Source: Thermoplasmata archaeon (lineage in GTDB: Archaea; Thermoplasmatota; Thermoplasmata; Thermoplasmatales; Aciduliprofundaceae). Taken from it: a stretch of 11,337 nucleotides of DNA. Below the pieces are notes generated by a model. That model did no database searches and had not been told where the DNA came from. It saw only the letters and a program-made list of their open reading frames with translations. Where the stretch lies: NCBI GenBank assembly GCA_021160945.1, contig JAGHBQ010000046.1, forward strand, positions 1-11,337. The letters run 5' to 3'. Every line of letters starts with the position of its first letter. Position 1 is the first letter of the stretch. Shown here piece after piece: positions 1-6,711 of this stretch. Position numbers and translations under genes: made by a program.

Positions 1-495
1 CTCCATGAACTTCAAAATCATGAGATACTTCTCATAATCTCCAAAAATGCACAGAAGATATTGGAATATGAAACAGATTATTCTTTAGAGAAAATTAAAA
101 AAATGGCTACAAAGGTATATCAAAATGAAGAGATGGATGTGGATATAGCCTCAGGTACGAATAAATTCGATGCTTTAATTATAGCTCCCTGCTCTACAAG
201 CACTTTGAGCAAGATAGCCTGCGGAATAGCGGATAATTTACTCACCAGGGTTGCAGCAGTGGCCCTTAAAGAAAGGAAGAAAATTATACTAGTTCCTAGA
301 GAAACTCCTTTAAGCGCAGTAGTTTTGAAGAATATGTATGAATTATCAAAGTTGGGAGTTGTGATCCTTCCACCCGTGCCAGCTTTCTATTTGAGACCAA
401 GAAGCATAGAAAATGTTGTGGATTATGTTGTGGGTAAGATTTTAGATGTTCTTGGAATAAAGCATGAGCTTTACACTCCATACTCTCCGAGGTGA
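1..495 (+). CDS. ubiX: UbiX/Pad1-like flavin prenyltransferase (5' truncated by window)
   Basis: UbiX-family enzymes transfer a dimethylallyl group to FMN, making the prenylated-FMN cofactor of UbiD-type decarboxylases. The frame is open from base 1 (LHELQNHEILLIISKNAQ...), so the TTG at 61 is not the start and the gene begins upstream. About 164 residues are visible; the family is usually 180-200, so roughly 20-25 N-terminal residues with the flavin-binding SGASG loop are probably missing. Family hallmarks seen are the ETDYS segment, DVDIASGTNKFDALIIAPCSTSTLSKIACGIADNL, the LVPRETPLSAVVLKNM block and PPVPAFYLRP near the C-terminus. It is followed four bases later by a nitroreductase-family gene, so the two are probably cotranscribed. 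No UbiD partner is visible here. The family call is confident; the in vivo UbiD client is unknown. Confidence 0.93.
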   Translation, partial: LHELQNHEILLIISKNAQKILEYETDYSLEKIKKMATKVYQNEEMDVDIASGTNKFDALIIAPCSTSTLSKIACGIADNLLTRVAAVALKERKKIILVPRETPLSAVVLKNMYELSKLGVVILPPVPAFYLRPRSIENVVDYVVGKILDVLGIKHELYTPYSPR

Positions 496-496
496 T
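489..496 (+). promoter_or_regulatory. Shine-Dalgarno sequence for the nitroreductase gene
   Basis: GAGGTGAT lies across the last codons of ubiX, three bases before the ATG at 500. It matches the complement of the usual archaeal 16S rRNA 3' end. It decides the start of the next gene at 500 rather than the GTG at 561, and it shows that the broken frame there really begins upstream of the break. Confidence 0.8.
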
Positions 497-499
497 TTA

Positions 500-1052
500 A
501 TGGAATTTCAAGAGGTTATTATTAGCAGGAGAAGTATAAGAGAATTCGAAGAGAAAAAAAGTGGAGAAAGAACTGATTTCTCGTATTCTGGAAATGGCTT
601 TTTACTCTCCCTCTTCCCATAACAGACGACCATGGTATGTTATTGTGGTCACTTCTCGAGAGCTTTTGGAAAAATTATCCTATGCAAAACCACATGCCAC
701 ACCTCTTAAGAATGCCTCTTTAGCCCTGGTAATATGTGCTGATGAGAATATCAGTGATGTGTGGATTGAGGATTCTAGTATATTTGCAGAGCATGTTCAG
801 CTTGCGGCAACTAATCTAGCCCTCGGATCTGTCTGGATTCAGATTAGGAAAAGAATGCATGATGAGAATATGACAGCAGAGAATTATGTTCGCTCTCTTC
901 TTGGCATACCTTCAAATATAAAGGTTCTATGCATCATAGGAATTGGTTATCCCGCGGAGAAAAAAGAAAAGCACAGAAAAGAGGAGATAAAGGAACTTAA
1001 ATCAAGGGTTAAGGAAAATCATTTTAGTAATCTATTTCCCCTCGAGCTTTGA
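500..1052 (+). CDS. Nitroreductase-family FMN oxidoreductase, reading frame broken at an A7 run
   Basis: Nitroreductase-family flavoproteins use FMN and NAD(P)H to reduce diverse substrates; the substrate here is unknown. The ATG at 500, behind a strong Shine-Dalgarno, gives [20 protein letters not shown], the typical N-terminus with the RRSIREF phosphate-contacting segment. At the seven-A run 554-560 the frame is lost and this reading ends at the TAA 620-622 after 40 residues. One base over, the reading resumes from GTG 561 as [25 protein letters not shown]... to the stop at 1050-1052, including the PSSHNRRPW and GSVWIQI segments. Six A instead of seven would give one continuous 183-residue protein of normal length. 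The extra A may be a sequencing error, a genuine mutation, or a site of slippage; the GTG 561 start alone would lose the FMN-binding N-terminus. Its 3' end overlaps gcvPB convergently by 29 bp. Confidence 0.82.
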
Positions 1053-2469
1053 GTTCTCGGTACATTTTCCAGGTAAGAACTGGTTTGCGAGATGCAAGAA
1101 CATCATCCACCCTTCTCACCGAGGTATTATGGGGTGCCTCTTTAAGAAGTTCAGGGTTCTTTTCTGCCTCTTTTGCTATATGTATCACTATCTCTGCAAA
1201 TTTATCTAAATTCTCTTTTCTCTCTGTCTCTGTGGGTTCTATCATAAGGGCTTCTGAAACTATCAGGGGGAAATAGATAGTTGGAGCATGAACTCCAAAA
1301 TCCAGAAGTCTTTTAGCCACATCTAGTGCGCGGGCATTCTTTGGTTTAACCACGAATTCATGTTTTCTTAGATTTTTGTAAGGAAGAACATAGTAATCCT
1401 TGATTTTTTCCTTTAGATAGTTAGAATTTACCACGGCTCTAATGCTCGCCCGTTTCAATCCAGTTCCGCCCAATCTCTTGATATATGCCCATGCCTTTAC
1501 AAGAACTCCAAAATTACCATAAAAAGACCTAACTTTTCCAATGGTGTGCTTGATATTGTAGTCCAGATAATATTTCTCTCCATCATACCTCACCACAGGC
1601 ACTGGGAGAAAATTGACAAGCTCTCCTCTAACCCCAACGGGACCGCTTCCTGGCCCACCACCCCCATGAGGGGTGGAAAATGTCTTATGAAGATTGAGAT
1701 GCACAATATCAAAGTTCATTTTTCCAGGGGAAGTTATACCCATTATGGCATTGAGATTTGCACCATCATAGTATAGTAATGCACCATTTTTGTGCATTAT
1801 TTTTGCAATTTCTAGGATATCTTCTTCAAAAATTCCCAGGGTATTGGGATTTGTGATCATGAATGCTGCTGTGGTATCATCTGTCGCATTTTCCAAGGCT
1901 TCGAGATCCACCATGCCCTCTTTATTGGATGGAATCTCAATTACATTGAAACCTACCATAGCAGCACTTGCAGGATTTGTTCCATGAGCAGAGTCGGGCA
2001 GTATCACATTTTTCCTCTTCTCTCCCTCTCCTTTATATTCATGATAGGACCTTGTTATAAGCATTCCTGTGAACTCTCCGTGTGCTCCTGCTGCAGGTTG
2101 GAGAGAGAAACCATCCATATCGGTGATTTCTTTAAGCATCTCTTGAAGCTCGTACATAATCTGTAGAGCACCCTGAACTGTGCTCTCCTCCTGATATGGA
2201 TGAATGTATGAAAACATCCTCGCAATTTCCTCATTCAGTTTGGGATTGTACTTCATAGTGCAAGAACCTAGAGGATAGATATTTATGTCCACACCATAAT
2301 TCATCTGAGAAAGTCTAGTATAATGTCGAATAATTTCAAATTCTGGAAGATTAGGTATATTGAGCTCTTTCCTCACAATATCCGGATTTAGATCTATCTC
2401 AAAATCTTCATTTTTCAAGCTTTTTATCTCGATCAGTAAAGGTTCATCGTAGCTTGCCTGATGGTACAT
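1024..2469 (-). CDS. gcvPB: Glycine dehydrogenase (decarboxylating) subunit 2, P-protein
   Basis: This is the PLP-bearing subunit of the split glycine cleavage P-protein, which decarboxylates glycine and passes the aminomethyl group to the lipoyl arm of GcvH. It has 481 residues, normal for GcvPB. The PLP lysine is K262 in [21 protein letters not shown], followed by the glycine-rich loop. Other family blocks are [14 protein letters not shown] (about 64-77), [13 protein letters not shown] (about 124-136), [11 protein letters not shown] (159-169) and YYDGANLNA (233-241). The start is supported by the GGAGGTGAT Shine-Dalgarno four bases upstream. It follows gcvPA with no gap, so translation is probably coupled and the two chains are made together. 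GcvH, GcvT and the L-protein are not in this window. Confidence 0.97.
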   Translation of the reverse strand: MYHQASYDEPLLIEIKSLKNEDFEIDLNPDIVRKELNIPNLPEFEIIRHYTRLSQMNYGVDINIYPLGSCTMKYNPKLNEEIARMFSYIHPYQEESTVQGALQIMYELQEMLKEITDMDGFSLQPAAGAHGEFTGMLITRSYHEYKGEGEKRKNVILPDSAHGTNPASAAMVGFNVIEIPSNKEGMVDLEALENATDDTTAAFMITNPNTLGIFEEDILEIAKIMHKNGALLYYDGANLNAIMGITSPGKMNFDIVHLNLHKTFSTPHGGGGPGSGPVGVRGELVNFLPVPVVRYDGEKYYLDYNIKHTIGKVRSFYGNFGVLVKAWAYIKRLGGTGLKRASIRAVVNSNYLKEKIKDYYVLPYKNLRKHEFVVKPKNARALDVAKRLLDFGVHAPTIYFPLIVSEALMIEPTETERKENLDKFAEIVIHIAKEAEKNPELLKEAPHNTSVRRVDDVLASRKPVLTWKMYRELKARGEIDY

Positions 2470-3831
2470 TTAAATCACCTCCTTGAATGCGTTAACTAAT
2501 TTATCAAGATCTTCTTCTCTATGCATCTCCGTAGTACATAGAAGCATCGCATTTCCTATATCACGATAGCAACCCTCAGGAATAGGCAATCCTCCGTGAA
2601 CTCCCCTTTCAACAAGCTTTTTACTTATTTCATAAGGATTGCCAGGTAAATCCACAAGAAATTCGTTGAAATGCGGGGCTTTGAAATGAGGAGCATTAAG
2701 GCCAATACTCCGAAGCTTTGTCATTAGTTTCTTTGCATTCTCGATGTTTTTCAGTGCCACTTTCCGAAGACCATTTGCACCAAGATAAGCCATATAAACA
2801 GTGCTGTATAGAGCACAGAGAGCCTCATTGGAGCATATATTGCTTGTTGCTCTTCCTCTCCTTATATGCTGCTCTCTGGTCTGAAGAGCCATCACAAAAG
2901 CCCTTTTACCAGACACATCTTTGGTTGCTCCTATCACCCTTCCGGGCATCTTTCTCAAATACTCCTTCTTTGTGGCAAAGATGCCAAGAAGAGGTCCTCC
3001 AAAGCTTATTGGATTTCCCAGTATCTGGCCTTCTCCAACCACTATATCTGCACCATACTCTCCGGGCGGTTTCAATATCGCTAAAGAAAGAGGATTTACA
3101 CCAACAATGAGAATGCTTCTTCCTATAAATTCTTTCACTTTGAGAACATTTTCATCTATAACTCCAAAGAAGTTTGGATTTTCCACATATACTGCAGAGG
3201 TATTCTCATTTACTGAACTCTGCAAAGCTTCTAAATCTATCATACCTCTTTCATTTAATGGATATTTTCTGATACTCATATCAAGGCCCTTCACATAGTT
3301 TCTGAGAACACTTTCTTTCTCCCAGTAGAGATTTTCGGGAACGAGAATCTCCTTCTTCCTGTTTATTCTGTTCGCCATTCTTGCTGCCTCGCCAAGCGCA
3401 GTGGATGCATCGTACATTGATGAATTTGCTATGTCCATCGCAGTCAACTCTGCAATCATACTCTGATACTCGAACATTGACTGAAGCAATCCCTGAGAAA
3501 TTTCTGGCTGATATGGCGTATAGGAGGTGTAAAATTCAGAGCGGGAGACCATTTCCTTTACTGCTGGGGGTATATAATGGAAATAAACCCCTGCACCCAG
3601 AAAATTTGGCATCTTGAAGAAATCCATATTTTTCGAGGCTAGTTTAAGAGCGTATCTGTACAGCTCATACTCATCCATAGCTTCTATATTTATCCCGCCC
3701 TTTCTTGCCTCTTGTGGAATATCTATAAAAAGCTCCTCCCATGAGCTGAGACCCATCTCCTGAAGCATCTCTTCGATGTCTTCGTCATAATTACTATTTG
3801 GCATAAAAAGGGAGAAGGAATATATTACCAT
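2470..3831 (-). CDS. gcvPA: Glycine dehydrogenase (decarboxylating) subunit 1, P-protein
   Basis: This is the N-terminal-half subunit of the two-chain P-protein, pairing with the GcvPB product encoded directly downstream. It has 453 residues, the usual length. Recognisable blocks are PNSNYDEDIEEMLQEMGLSS near the N-terminus, FLGAGVYFHYIPP (about 81-93), YTSYTPYQPEISQGLLQSMFEYQ (about 103-125), the ATKDVSGKRAFVMALQTREQHIRRGRATSNICSNEAL region and a LPIPEGCYRD segment near the C-terminus. The start is ambiguous. The ATG at 3831 has AAGGA about eight bases upstream and a TATA-like box about 27 bp upstream. The internal ATG at 3804 (MPNSNYDED) gives a shorter N-terminus. Comparable family members have about five residues before PN, which does not settle it. 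The TAA (2470-2472) abuts the gcvPB ATG. Confidence 0.95.
   Translation of the reverse strand: MVIYSFSLFMPNSNYDEDIEEMLQEMGLSSWEELFIDIPQEARKGGINIEAMDEYELYRYALKLASKNMDFFKMPNFLGAGVYFHYIPPAVKEMVSRSEFYTSYTPYQPEISQGLLQSMFEYQSMIAELTAMDIANSSMYDASTALGEAARMANRINRKKEILVPENLYWEKESVLRNYVKGLDMSIRKYPLNERGMIDLEALQSSVNENTSAVYVENPNFFGVIDENVLKVKEFIGRSILIVGVNPLSLAILKPPGEYGADIVVGEGQILGNPISFGGPLLGIFATKKEYLRKMPGRVIGATKDVSGKRAFVMALQTREQHIRRGRATSNICSNEALCALYSTVYMAYLGANGLRKVALKNIENAKKLMTKLRSIGLNAPHFKAPHFNEFLVDLPGNPYEISKKLVERGVHGGLPIPEGCYRDIGNAMLLCTTEMHREEDLDKLVNAFKEVI
2474..2482 (-). promoter_or_regulatory. Shine-Dalgarno sequence for gcvPB
   Basis: GGAGGTGAT on the minus strand sits inside the last codons of gcvPA, four bases before the gcvPB ATG. 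It is a near-perfect anti-16S match, supporting internal initiation or coupled re-initiation within a gcvPA-gcvPB transcript. Confidence 0.85.
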
Positions 3832-3853
3832 AAAATTTTCCTTGGAAATTTCA

Positions 3854-3862
3854 AATAAATTC
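3854..3862 (-). promoter_or_regulatory. Possible TATA box for gcvPA
   Basis: AATTTATTT on the minus strand is centred about 27 bp before the ATG at 3831. It lies in the 53-bp gap after the nitrilase gene. It is a weaker match than the other boxes in this window, and a second candidate (ATTTATAAG, 3884-3892) lies further upstream over the nitrilase stop codon. Confidence 0.35.
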
Positions 3863-3884
3863 CAAACCTCACGATAAGAAAATC

Positions 3885-4649
3885 TTATAAATTGAAGAAA
3901 TGAAGCATCGTATCCCTAATGGTAGGTCTTATTCTTCTTGCAATATCGATCTCGTCCTCAGATATTTCGGCAGTTTCCACGCTTTCTTTGAAATATGGTG
4001 CCTTGTAAACCAAATCTCCAAGTGGAGAATATATCATGGAGCCACCCCAGAATTCAATGTTGCGCATCAATCCTGCCCAGTTTACGTATCCAAAGAATAC
4101 AGTATTTTCCAATGCTCTTGCGGGTATAACTGTCTCAAATAATTTTCTGGAAGTTATCGGACTTGCAGATATATTTATTATCATCTTTGCACCCTTTAAG
4201 GCCTGGATCTTCGCAACTTCAGGGAAAAATGCATCGTAGCATATTTGAACCCCGAGCTTCCCATACTCAGTATCCATGACAAAAGGTCGGTCTCCCTCTT
4301 TAAAATATAATTTTTCTTCAAAAGGGCCAAAGTTTGGCAGATATATTTTTCTTGCAATTTTTATATCACCGTTATAAGCTATAGCCGCAGAATTGTATAT
4401 AAAATCATCTTTTTCAGGAAATCCGAAGACTATTATTTTTCCATGCGAAATTTCAGCTATTTCCTTCATTAGGGGAGAATCCACATCCATTGCCTTCTCT
4501 ATTATTTTGTCACGAATTAGATACCCTGTTAGATACAATTCCGGGAAAATATATATATCTGCATGATTATTTTCCACAATTTTAACCATTCTTTCCTTAT
4601 TTTTATCAATATCGAAACTAGGCGTTAACTGTGCTAGGAGAATCTTCAT
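3885..4649 (-). CDS. Nitrilase-superfamily carbon-nitrogen hydrolase
   Basis: This is a cytoplasmic C-N hydrolase of the nitrilase/amidase superfamily, with a Glu-Lys-Cys catalytic triad acting on nitriles, amides or carbamoyl compounds. Numbered from the ATG at 4649 (254 residues), the triad is E37 in IFPELYLTGY, K101 in ARKIYLPNFGPF and C137 in LGVQICYDAFFPE. The frame stays open to 4706, but MKILLAQLTPSFD is the typical family N-terminus and a TATA box lies 26 bp before it, so 4649 is preferred. At about 254 residues it resembles aliphatic amidase, omega-amidase or N-carbamoyl hydrolase branches; substrate cannot be assigned from sequence. The promoter lies in the 3' end of the thioesterase gene, so it is probably transcribed separately even though the gap is only 25 bp. 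Confidence 0.93.
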   Translation of the reverse strand: MKILLAQLTPSFDIDKNKERMVKIVENNHADIYIFPELYLTGYLIRDKIIEKAMDVDSPLMKEIAEISHGKIIVFGFPEKDDFIYNSAAIAYNGDIKIARKIYLPNFGPFEEKLYFKEGDRPFVMDTEYGKLGVQICYDAFFPEVAKIQALKGAKMIINISASPITSRKLFETVIPARALENTVFFGYVNWAGLMRNIEFWGGSMIYSPLGDLVYKAPYFKESVETAEISEDEIDIARRIRPTIRDTMLHFFNL

Positions 4650-4671
4650 AACGGGGGGATTACAAGAAAAT

Positions 4672-4679
4672 AATTTAAA
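4672..4679 (-). promoter_or_regulatory. TATA box for the nitrilase gene
   Basis: TTTAAATT on the minus strand is centred 26-27 bp before the ATG at 4649 and overlaps the stop codon of the thioesterase gene. The spacing implies transcription starting at or next to the start codon, giving a leaderless mRNA. Confidence 0.6.
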
Positions 4680-5061
4680 CTTTGCTACCAGCGATCCTTT
4701 CCTCAAATTCTTTCTTATTTACAATGTATCTGTAATGTTTTCCCTCACCCACTTTTCCCTGGGAATCGAAAGCAGAAACTTCGAACTCAAGTTTTTTCCC
4801 ATCTTGTTTTATAAGCCTGGCTCTGCATCTCACGGTATCTCCAATAGGAGTTGCCTTCAGATGTTTTATGCATATTCCTGTACCAACGGTAGTGTAATCT
4901 TCAGGAATATATTTTTCCACAGCCTTGTAGGCAGCAATTTCCATGCAGAGAACTAAAGAGGGGGTGGAGAAAACCTTCACATCCAAGCCTATCCCCTTTG
5001 CAACGTACTCTTCTGTAACTTTTACATGATGTTCATATTCTAGATTCTCTGGAATTTTCAT
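4675..5061 (-). CDS. FlK-like hotdog-fold thioesterase
   Basis: This is a 128-residue single hotdog-domain protein resembling the fluoroacetyl-CoA thioesterase (FlK) family, which hydrolyses small acyl-CoA thioesters in the cytoplasm. The key evidence is spacing of the catalytic residues: T33 and E41 in STPSLVLCMEIAA, and H67 in IKHLKATPIGDTV. The Thr-to-Glu distance of 8 and Glu-to-His distance of 26 match those of FlK (T42, E50, H76, from memory). The strand following, ARLIKQDGKKLEFEVSAFDSQGKVGEGKHYRYIV, is also typical. Family members mostly act on ordinary acyl-CoAs, so fluoroacetyl-CoA activity should not be assumed. The ATG at 5061 has a TATA box 25 bp upstream. It lies just before a nitrilase-type hydrolase, but their functional link is unproven. 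Confidence 0.85.
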   Translation of the reverse strand: MKIPENLEYEHHVKVTEEYVAKGIGLDVKVFSTPSLVLCMEIAAYKAVEKYIPEDYTTVGTGICIKHLKATPIGDTVRCRARLIKQDGKKLEFEVSAFDSQGKVGEGKHYRYIVNKKEFEERIAGSKV

Positions 5062-5081
5062 AAAGGATAATGATTTTCTAC

Positions 5082-5089
5082 ATTTAAAT
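5082..5089 (-). promoter_or_regulatory. TATA box for the hotdog thioesterase gene
   Basis: ATTTAAAT is centred 24-25 bp before the ATG at 5061. The sequence is a palindrome, but no gene lies within reach on the other side. It implies a leaderless mRNA. Confidence 0.6.
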
Positions 5090-5128
5090 TATTTGTAACA
5101 CTGAGTGAATTAGCTTCTCTTTGTCTCA

Positions 5129-5168
5129 CACAGAAGCCTGAAAACAAACAATATGGGCTGAGTCTGTG
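5129..5168. other. Long imperfect stem-loop in an intergenic gap
   Basis: CACAGA (5129-5134) and TCTGTG (5163-5168) pair perfectly. Directly inside them AGCC (5135-5138) pairs with GGCT (5156-5159), with three unpaired bases on the 3' side and a 17-base loop. It lies between the end of the receiver gene and the thioesterase promoter, where nothing codes. It could be part of a structured RNA, a protein-binding site, or chance. No RNA family was recognised. Confidence 0.3.
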
Positions 5169-5180
5169 AAAATAATATAA

Positions 5181-5197
5181 AGAAAAGCACTTTTTCT
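5181..5197 (-). terminator. AT-rich hairpin with U tract after the receiver gene
   Basis: AGAAAA and TTTTCT form a six-pair stem around a five-base loop, 12 bp beyond the receiver stop codon. On the minus strand the transcript would end in a U-rich stretch (TTTTCTTT), consistent with archaeal termination on oligo-T. The stem is AT-only and therefore weak. Confidence 0.35.
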
Positions 5198-5208
5198 ATA
5201 TCCTAAAT

Positions 5209-5559
5209 TTATGATATATATTTCTGAATGGTGTCCAGAAGCTCACGGTATTTAAATGGTTTCTTCAAAACCTCCAGTGCTCCTGCTTCTAGCATGGCAT
5301 CCACATATTTATCTTGATATGCCGTAGCGCCTATTATTTTTGCATTCTTATCGATTTCCCTTATTTTTTTTGTTGCTTCCACTCCATCCATAACCGGCAT
5401 TTTAATGTCCATAATGACAATATCGGGTTTTTCTCTTTTATAAAATTCAAGAGCTTCAAGACCGTTTTTTGCCACGATAACATTATATCTTCTCAAAAAG
5501 ATACTATACAGCTTTAGCAGTTCCTCATTATCATCCACTATCAGAATTTTTAGAACCAC
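5209..5559 (-). CDS. Stand-alone CheY-like receiver domain protein
   Basis: This is a single-domain response regulator of about 116 residues with no output domain. Numbered from GTG 5559 (MVLKILIVDDNEELL), the acidic pocket is D9/D10, the phosphoacceptor is D51 in IVIMDIKMPVMDG, the conserved Thr is T79 in IGATAY and the Lys is K100 in LKKPF. The fold and all active residues are intact, so it should accept phosphoryl groups from a histidine kinase. No kinase or chemotaxis gene is in the window, so its partner must be encoded elsewhere. Start choice is uncertain: the frame also allows TTG at 5565, and no ATG is available. A TATA box lies about 28 bp before the GTG or 22 bp before the TTG. It may signal by protein contact or act in phosphorelay. 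Confidence 0.92.
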   Translation of the reverse strand: MVLKILIVDDNEELLKLYSIFLRRYNVIVAKNGLEALEFYKREKPDIVIMDIKMPVMDGVEATKKIREIDKNAKIIGATAYQDKYVDAMLEAGALEVLKKPFKYRELLDTIQKYIS

Positions 5560-5583
5560 AATCAAAAATAATAGAGATGATAA

Positions 5584-5591
5584 TATTTAAA
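5584..5591 (-). promoter_or_regulatory. TATA box for the receiver gene
   Basis: TTTAAATA on the minus strand lies in the 40-bp gap after the cupin gene, 22-29 bp before the two candidate start codons (TTG 5565, GTG 5559). Its presence argues that the receiver has its own transcript. Confidence 0.5.
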
Positions 5592-5605
5592 TTTTTTCAT
5601 AATCC

Positions 5606-5917
5606 CTATTTCTCAAGCTCTGTTTTTATATTTTCTCTCCAGCATACGAGTACCAAGGAAGGTTTCTTGGCGATGGGTCTATGGAGTTTGCCTGCTGGGA
5701 TTATATGATAATCCATCTGGGAGAGATGAATAAGTTTTCCCTCCTCCTCAATATCAACCTCTCCCTCTAAAACAAGTACAAATTGCTCACCGTCATGCCT
5801 GTGGGGGGGATACACCCCATAATATCTCACAACTCTCAGTACACTACCGTTTATCTGAGCTATAATCCTCTGCATCCATGGTCTATCAAGCTGGTCTCCC
5901 AGTTCCAAAAGATTCAT
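5606..5917 (-). CDS. Small single-domain cupin protein
   Basis: This is a 103-residue protein consisting almost entirely of one cupin beta-barrel. Motif 1 is GVYPPHRHDGEQFVLVLEGEV with metal-ligand candidates H39, H41 and E44. Motif 2 is HIIPAGKLHRP with H79. Such proteins bind a divalent metal and may be isomerases, dioxygenases or ligand sensors; no specific activity can be read from the sequence. The motif 1 Glu comes after two residues rather than the common three or four. The ATG at 5917 has a TATA box about 27 bp upstream, immediately at the stop codon of the TrmB-type regulator, so it is probably transcribed separately. The C-terminal tail WRENIKTELEK is short and charged. Confidence 0.85.
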   Translation of the reverse strand: MNLLELGDQLDRPWMQRIIAQINGSVLRVVRYYGVYPPHRHDGEQFVLVLEGEVDIEEEGKLIHLSQMDYHIIPAGKLHRPIAKKPSLVLVCWRENIKTELEK

Positions 5918-5940
5918 GAGAATGATTAAAAATTCGTAGT

Positions 5941-5947
5941 ATAAAAA
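5941..5947 (-). promoter_or_regulatory. TATA box for the cupin gene
   Basis: TTTTTAT on the minus strand, directly before the regulator stop codon (5948-5950), is centred about 27 bp before the cupin ATG. It implies a leaderless transcript. Confidence 0.5.
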
Positions 5948-6664
5948 CTATTCCTTCTCAATCAGTATGGAGATAAAATGAGTCAAGTGCTTCGCCAACG
6001 CTGGATTGTCTGTATATCCGCATGCGTTCAACTCAGGAGCCGCTAGAAGAGCTTTTTTGTTATCACATACGATGTCTGTGGCAATCAAACCATCTCTGCG
6101 GTAAGTAATTACTCCCTCTGGAACTCTCTGGGATGGGAGAGTTACCACAATTATTCTTACCCCTCTTTTCAATGCTCTTTCAATATTCCTCCTCAAATTT
6201 CTTCTTATCTCAGAGATTTTTGGTGTGGATATTATTATCTCTTTTTCTGCTAGATCTATCATCTCTGCTATCTTCTTCATAACCTTTTCTTTCCCATATA
6301 TGGTGTAAACCAGCTGTGGTTCTCCCTTATCCGAAAATATATCTTCCACAAACTCTAATTTTTCAAAAAGCTCTTCAATTTCATCCATAATTCTCTCTTT
6401 CAGAATTTTTAGATCTTCAGGTTTGTACATCTTTGGTCTGCCTCTTGAAGAGATTACAAAACCTTTCTTCTCTAAACTTTCCAGAACTTTATAAGCTGAG
6501 GTTCTTGGAATCTTTGCATTTACAGCTATGACTTCGGCAGAACCAACTCCCAGGAGCAACAGGGCTAAAAATGCACGGGTCTCATAGAGAGATAAACCTA
6601 GTTTTTGAAGGGAATGGACAATGTTCTCATACTCCTCCATAGGGTCGATGTCTATTATGTTCAT
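5948..6664 (-). CDS. TrmB-family transcriptional regulator
   Basis: This DNA-binding regulator is of the archaeal TrmB type. From ATG 6664 it has 238 residues. Residues about 9-75 form the winged-helix domain (LGLSLYETRAFLALLLLGVGSAEVIAVNAKIPRTSAYKVLESLEKKGFV, then the wing SRGRPKMYKPED). An acidic helical linker (KERIMDEIEELFEKLEFVEDIF) follows, then a phospholipase-D-like domain (EIIISTPKISEIRRNLRRNIERALKRGVRIIVVTLP) typical of the family's ligand-sensing half. Sugar-binding TrmB members are often longer, and the effector here is unknown. The frame stays open to an ATG at 6685, but that codon lies inside the TATA box and 6664 is 23-24 bp from it, so 6664 is preferred. An 18-bp inverted repeat covers this start codon, suggesting autoregulation. 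It is divergent from the exosome-protein gene. Confidence 0.9.
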   Translation of the reverse strand: MNIIDIDPMEEYENIVHSLQKLGLSLYETRAFLALLLLGVGSAEVIAVNAKIPRTSAYKVLESLEKKGFVISSRGRPKMYKPEDLKILKERIMDEIEELFEKLEFVEDIFSDKGEPQLVYTIYGKEKVMKKIAEMIDLAEKEIIISTPKISEIRRNLRRNIERALKRGVRIIVVTLPSQRVPEGVITYRRDGLIATDIVCDNKKALLAAPELNACGYTDNPALAKHLTHFISILIEKE

Positions 6665-6669
6665 AATAG
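6652..6669. promoter_or_regulatory. Inverted repeat over the regulator's start codon, candidate operator
   Basis: CTATTATG TT CATAATAG has two perfect eight-base arms around a two-base spacer. It contains the regulator start codon (6662-6664) and thus the predicted transcription start. A protein bound there would block initiation. The regulator itself is the natural candidate, but binding is inferred only. Confidence 0.5.
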
Positions 6670-6682
6670 GTATATAGACAAA

Positions 6683-6691
6683 CATATATTT
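6683..6691. promoter_or_regulatory. TATA box apparently shared by two divergent genes
   Basis: CATATATTT (plus) / AAATATATG (minus) lies 23-24 bp from the regulator start at 6664 and 24-25 bp from the exosome-protein start at 6712. No other box has suitable spacing for either start; TATATA at 6670-6675 is about 40 bp from 6712. Both genes would be leaderless and would compete for TBP at one site, oriented by flanking BRE sequences. Confidence 0.5.
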
Positions 6692-6711
6692 GGGTTCTTC
6701 TATTTGCCCCT

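Noticed and set aside
2718..3110. Plus-strand open frame of 130 codons opposite gcvPA
   Set aside because: It lies entirely inside the well-supported gcvPA gene on the other strand, has low-complexity shadow composition, and has no family resemblance or promoter.
5101..5168. C/D-box guide RNA, because of repeated CTGA sequences
   Set aside because: No RTGATGA-type C box lies at a suitable distance on either strand.
6665..6685. Upstream ATG (6685) as start of the TrmB-type regulator
   Set aside because: The codon lies within the only good TATA box, so it would be upstream of the transcription start. MNIIDIDPMEEYENI from 6664 is a more usual N-terminus.
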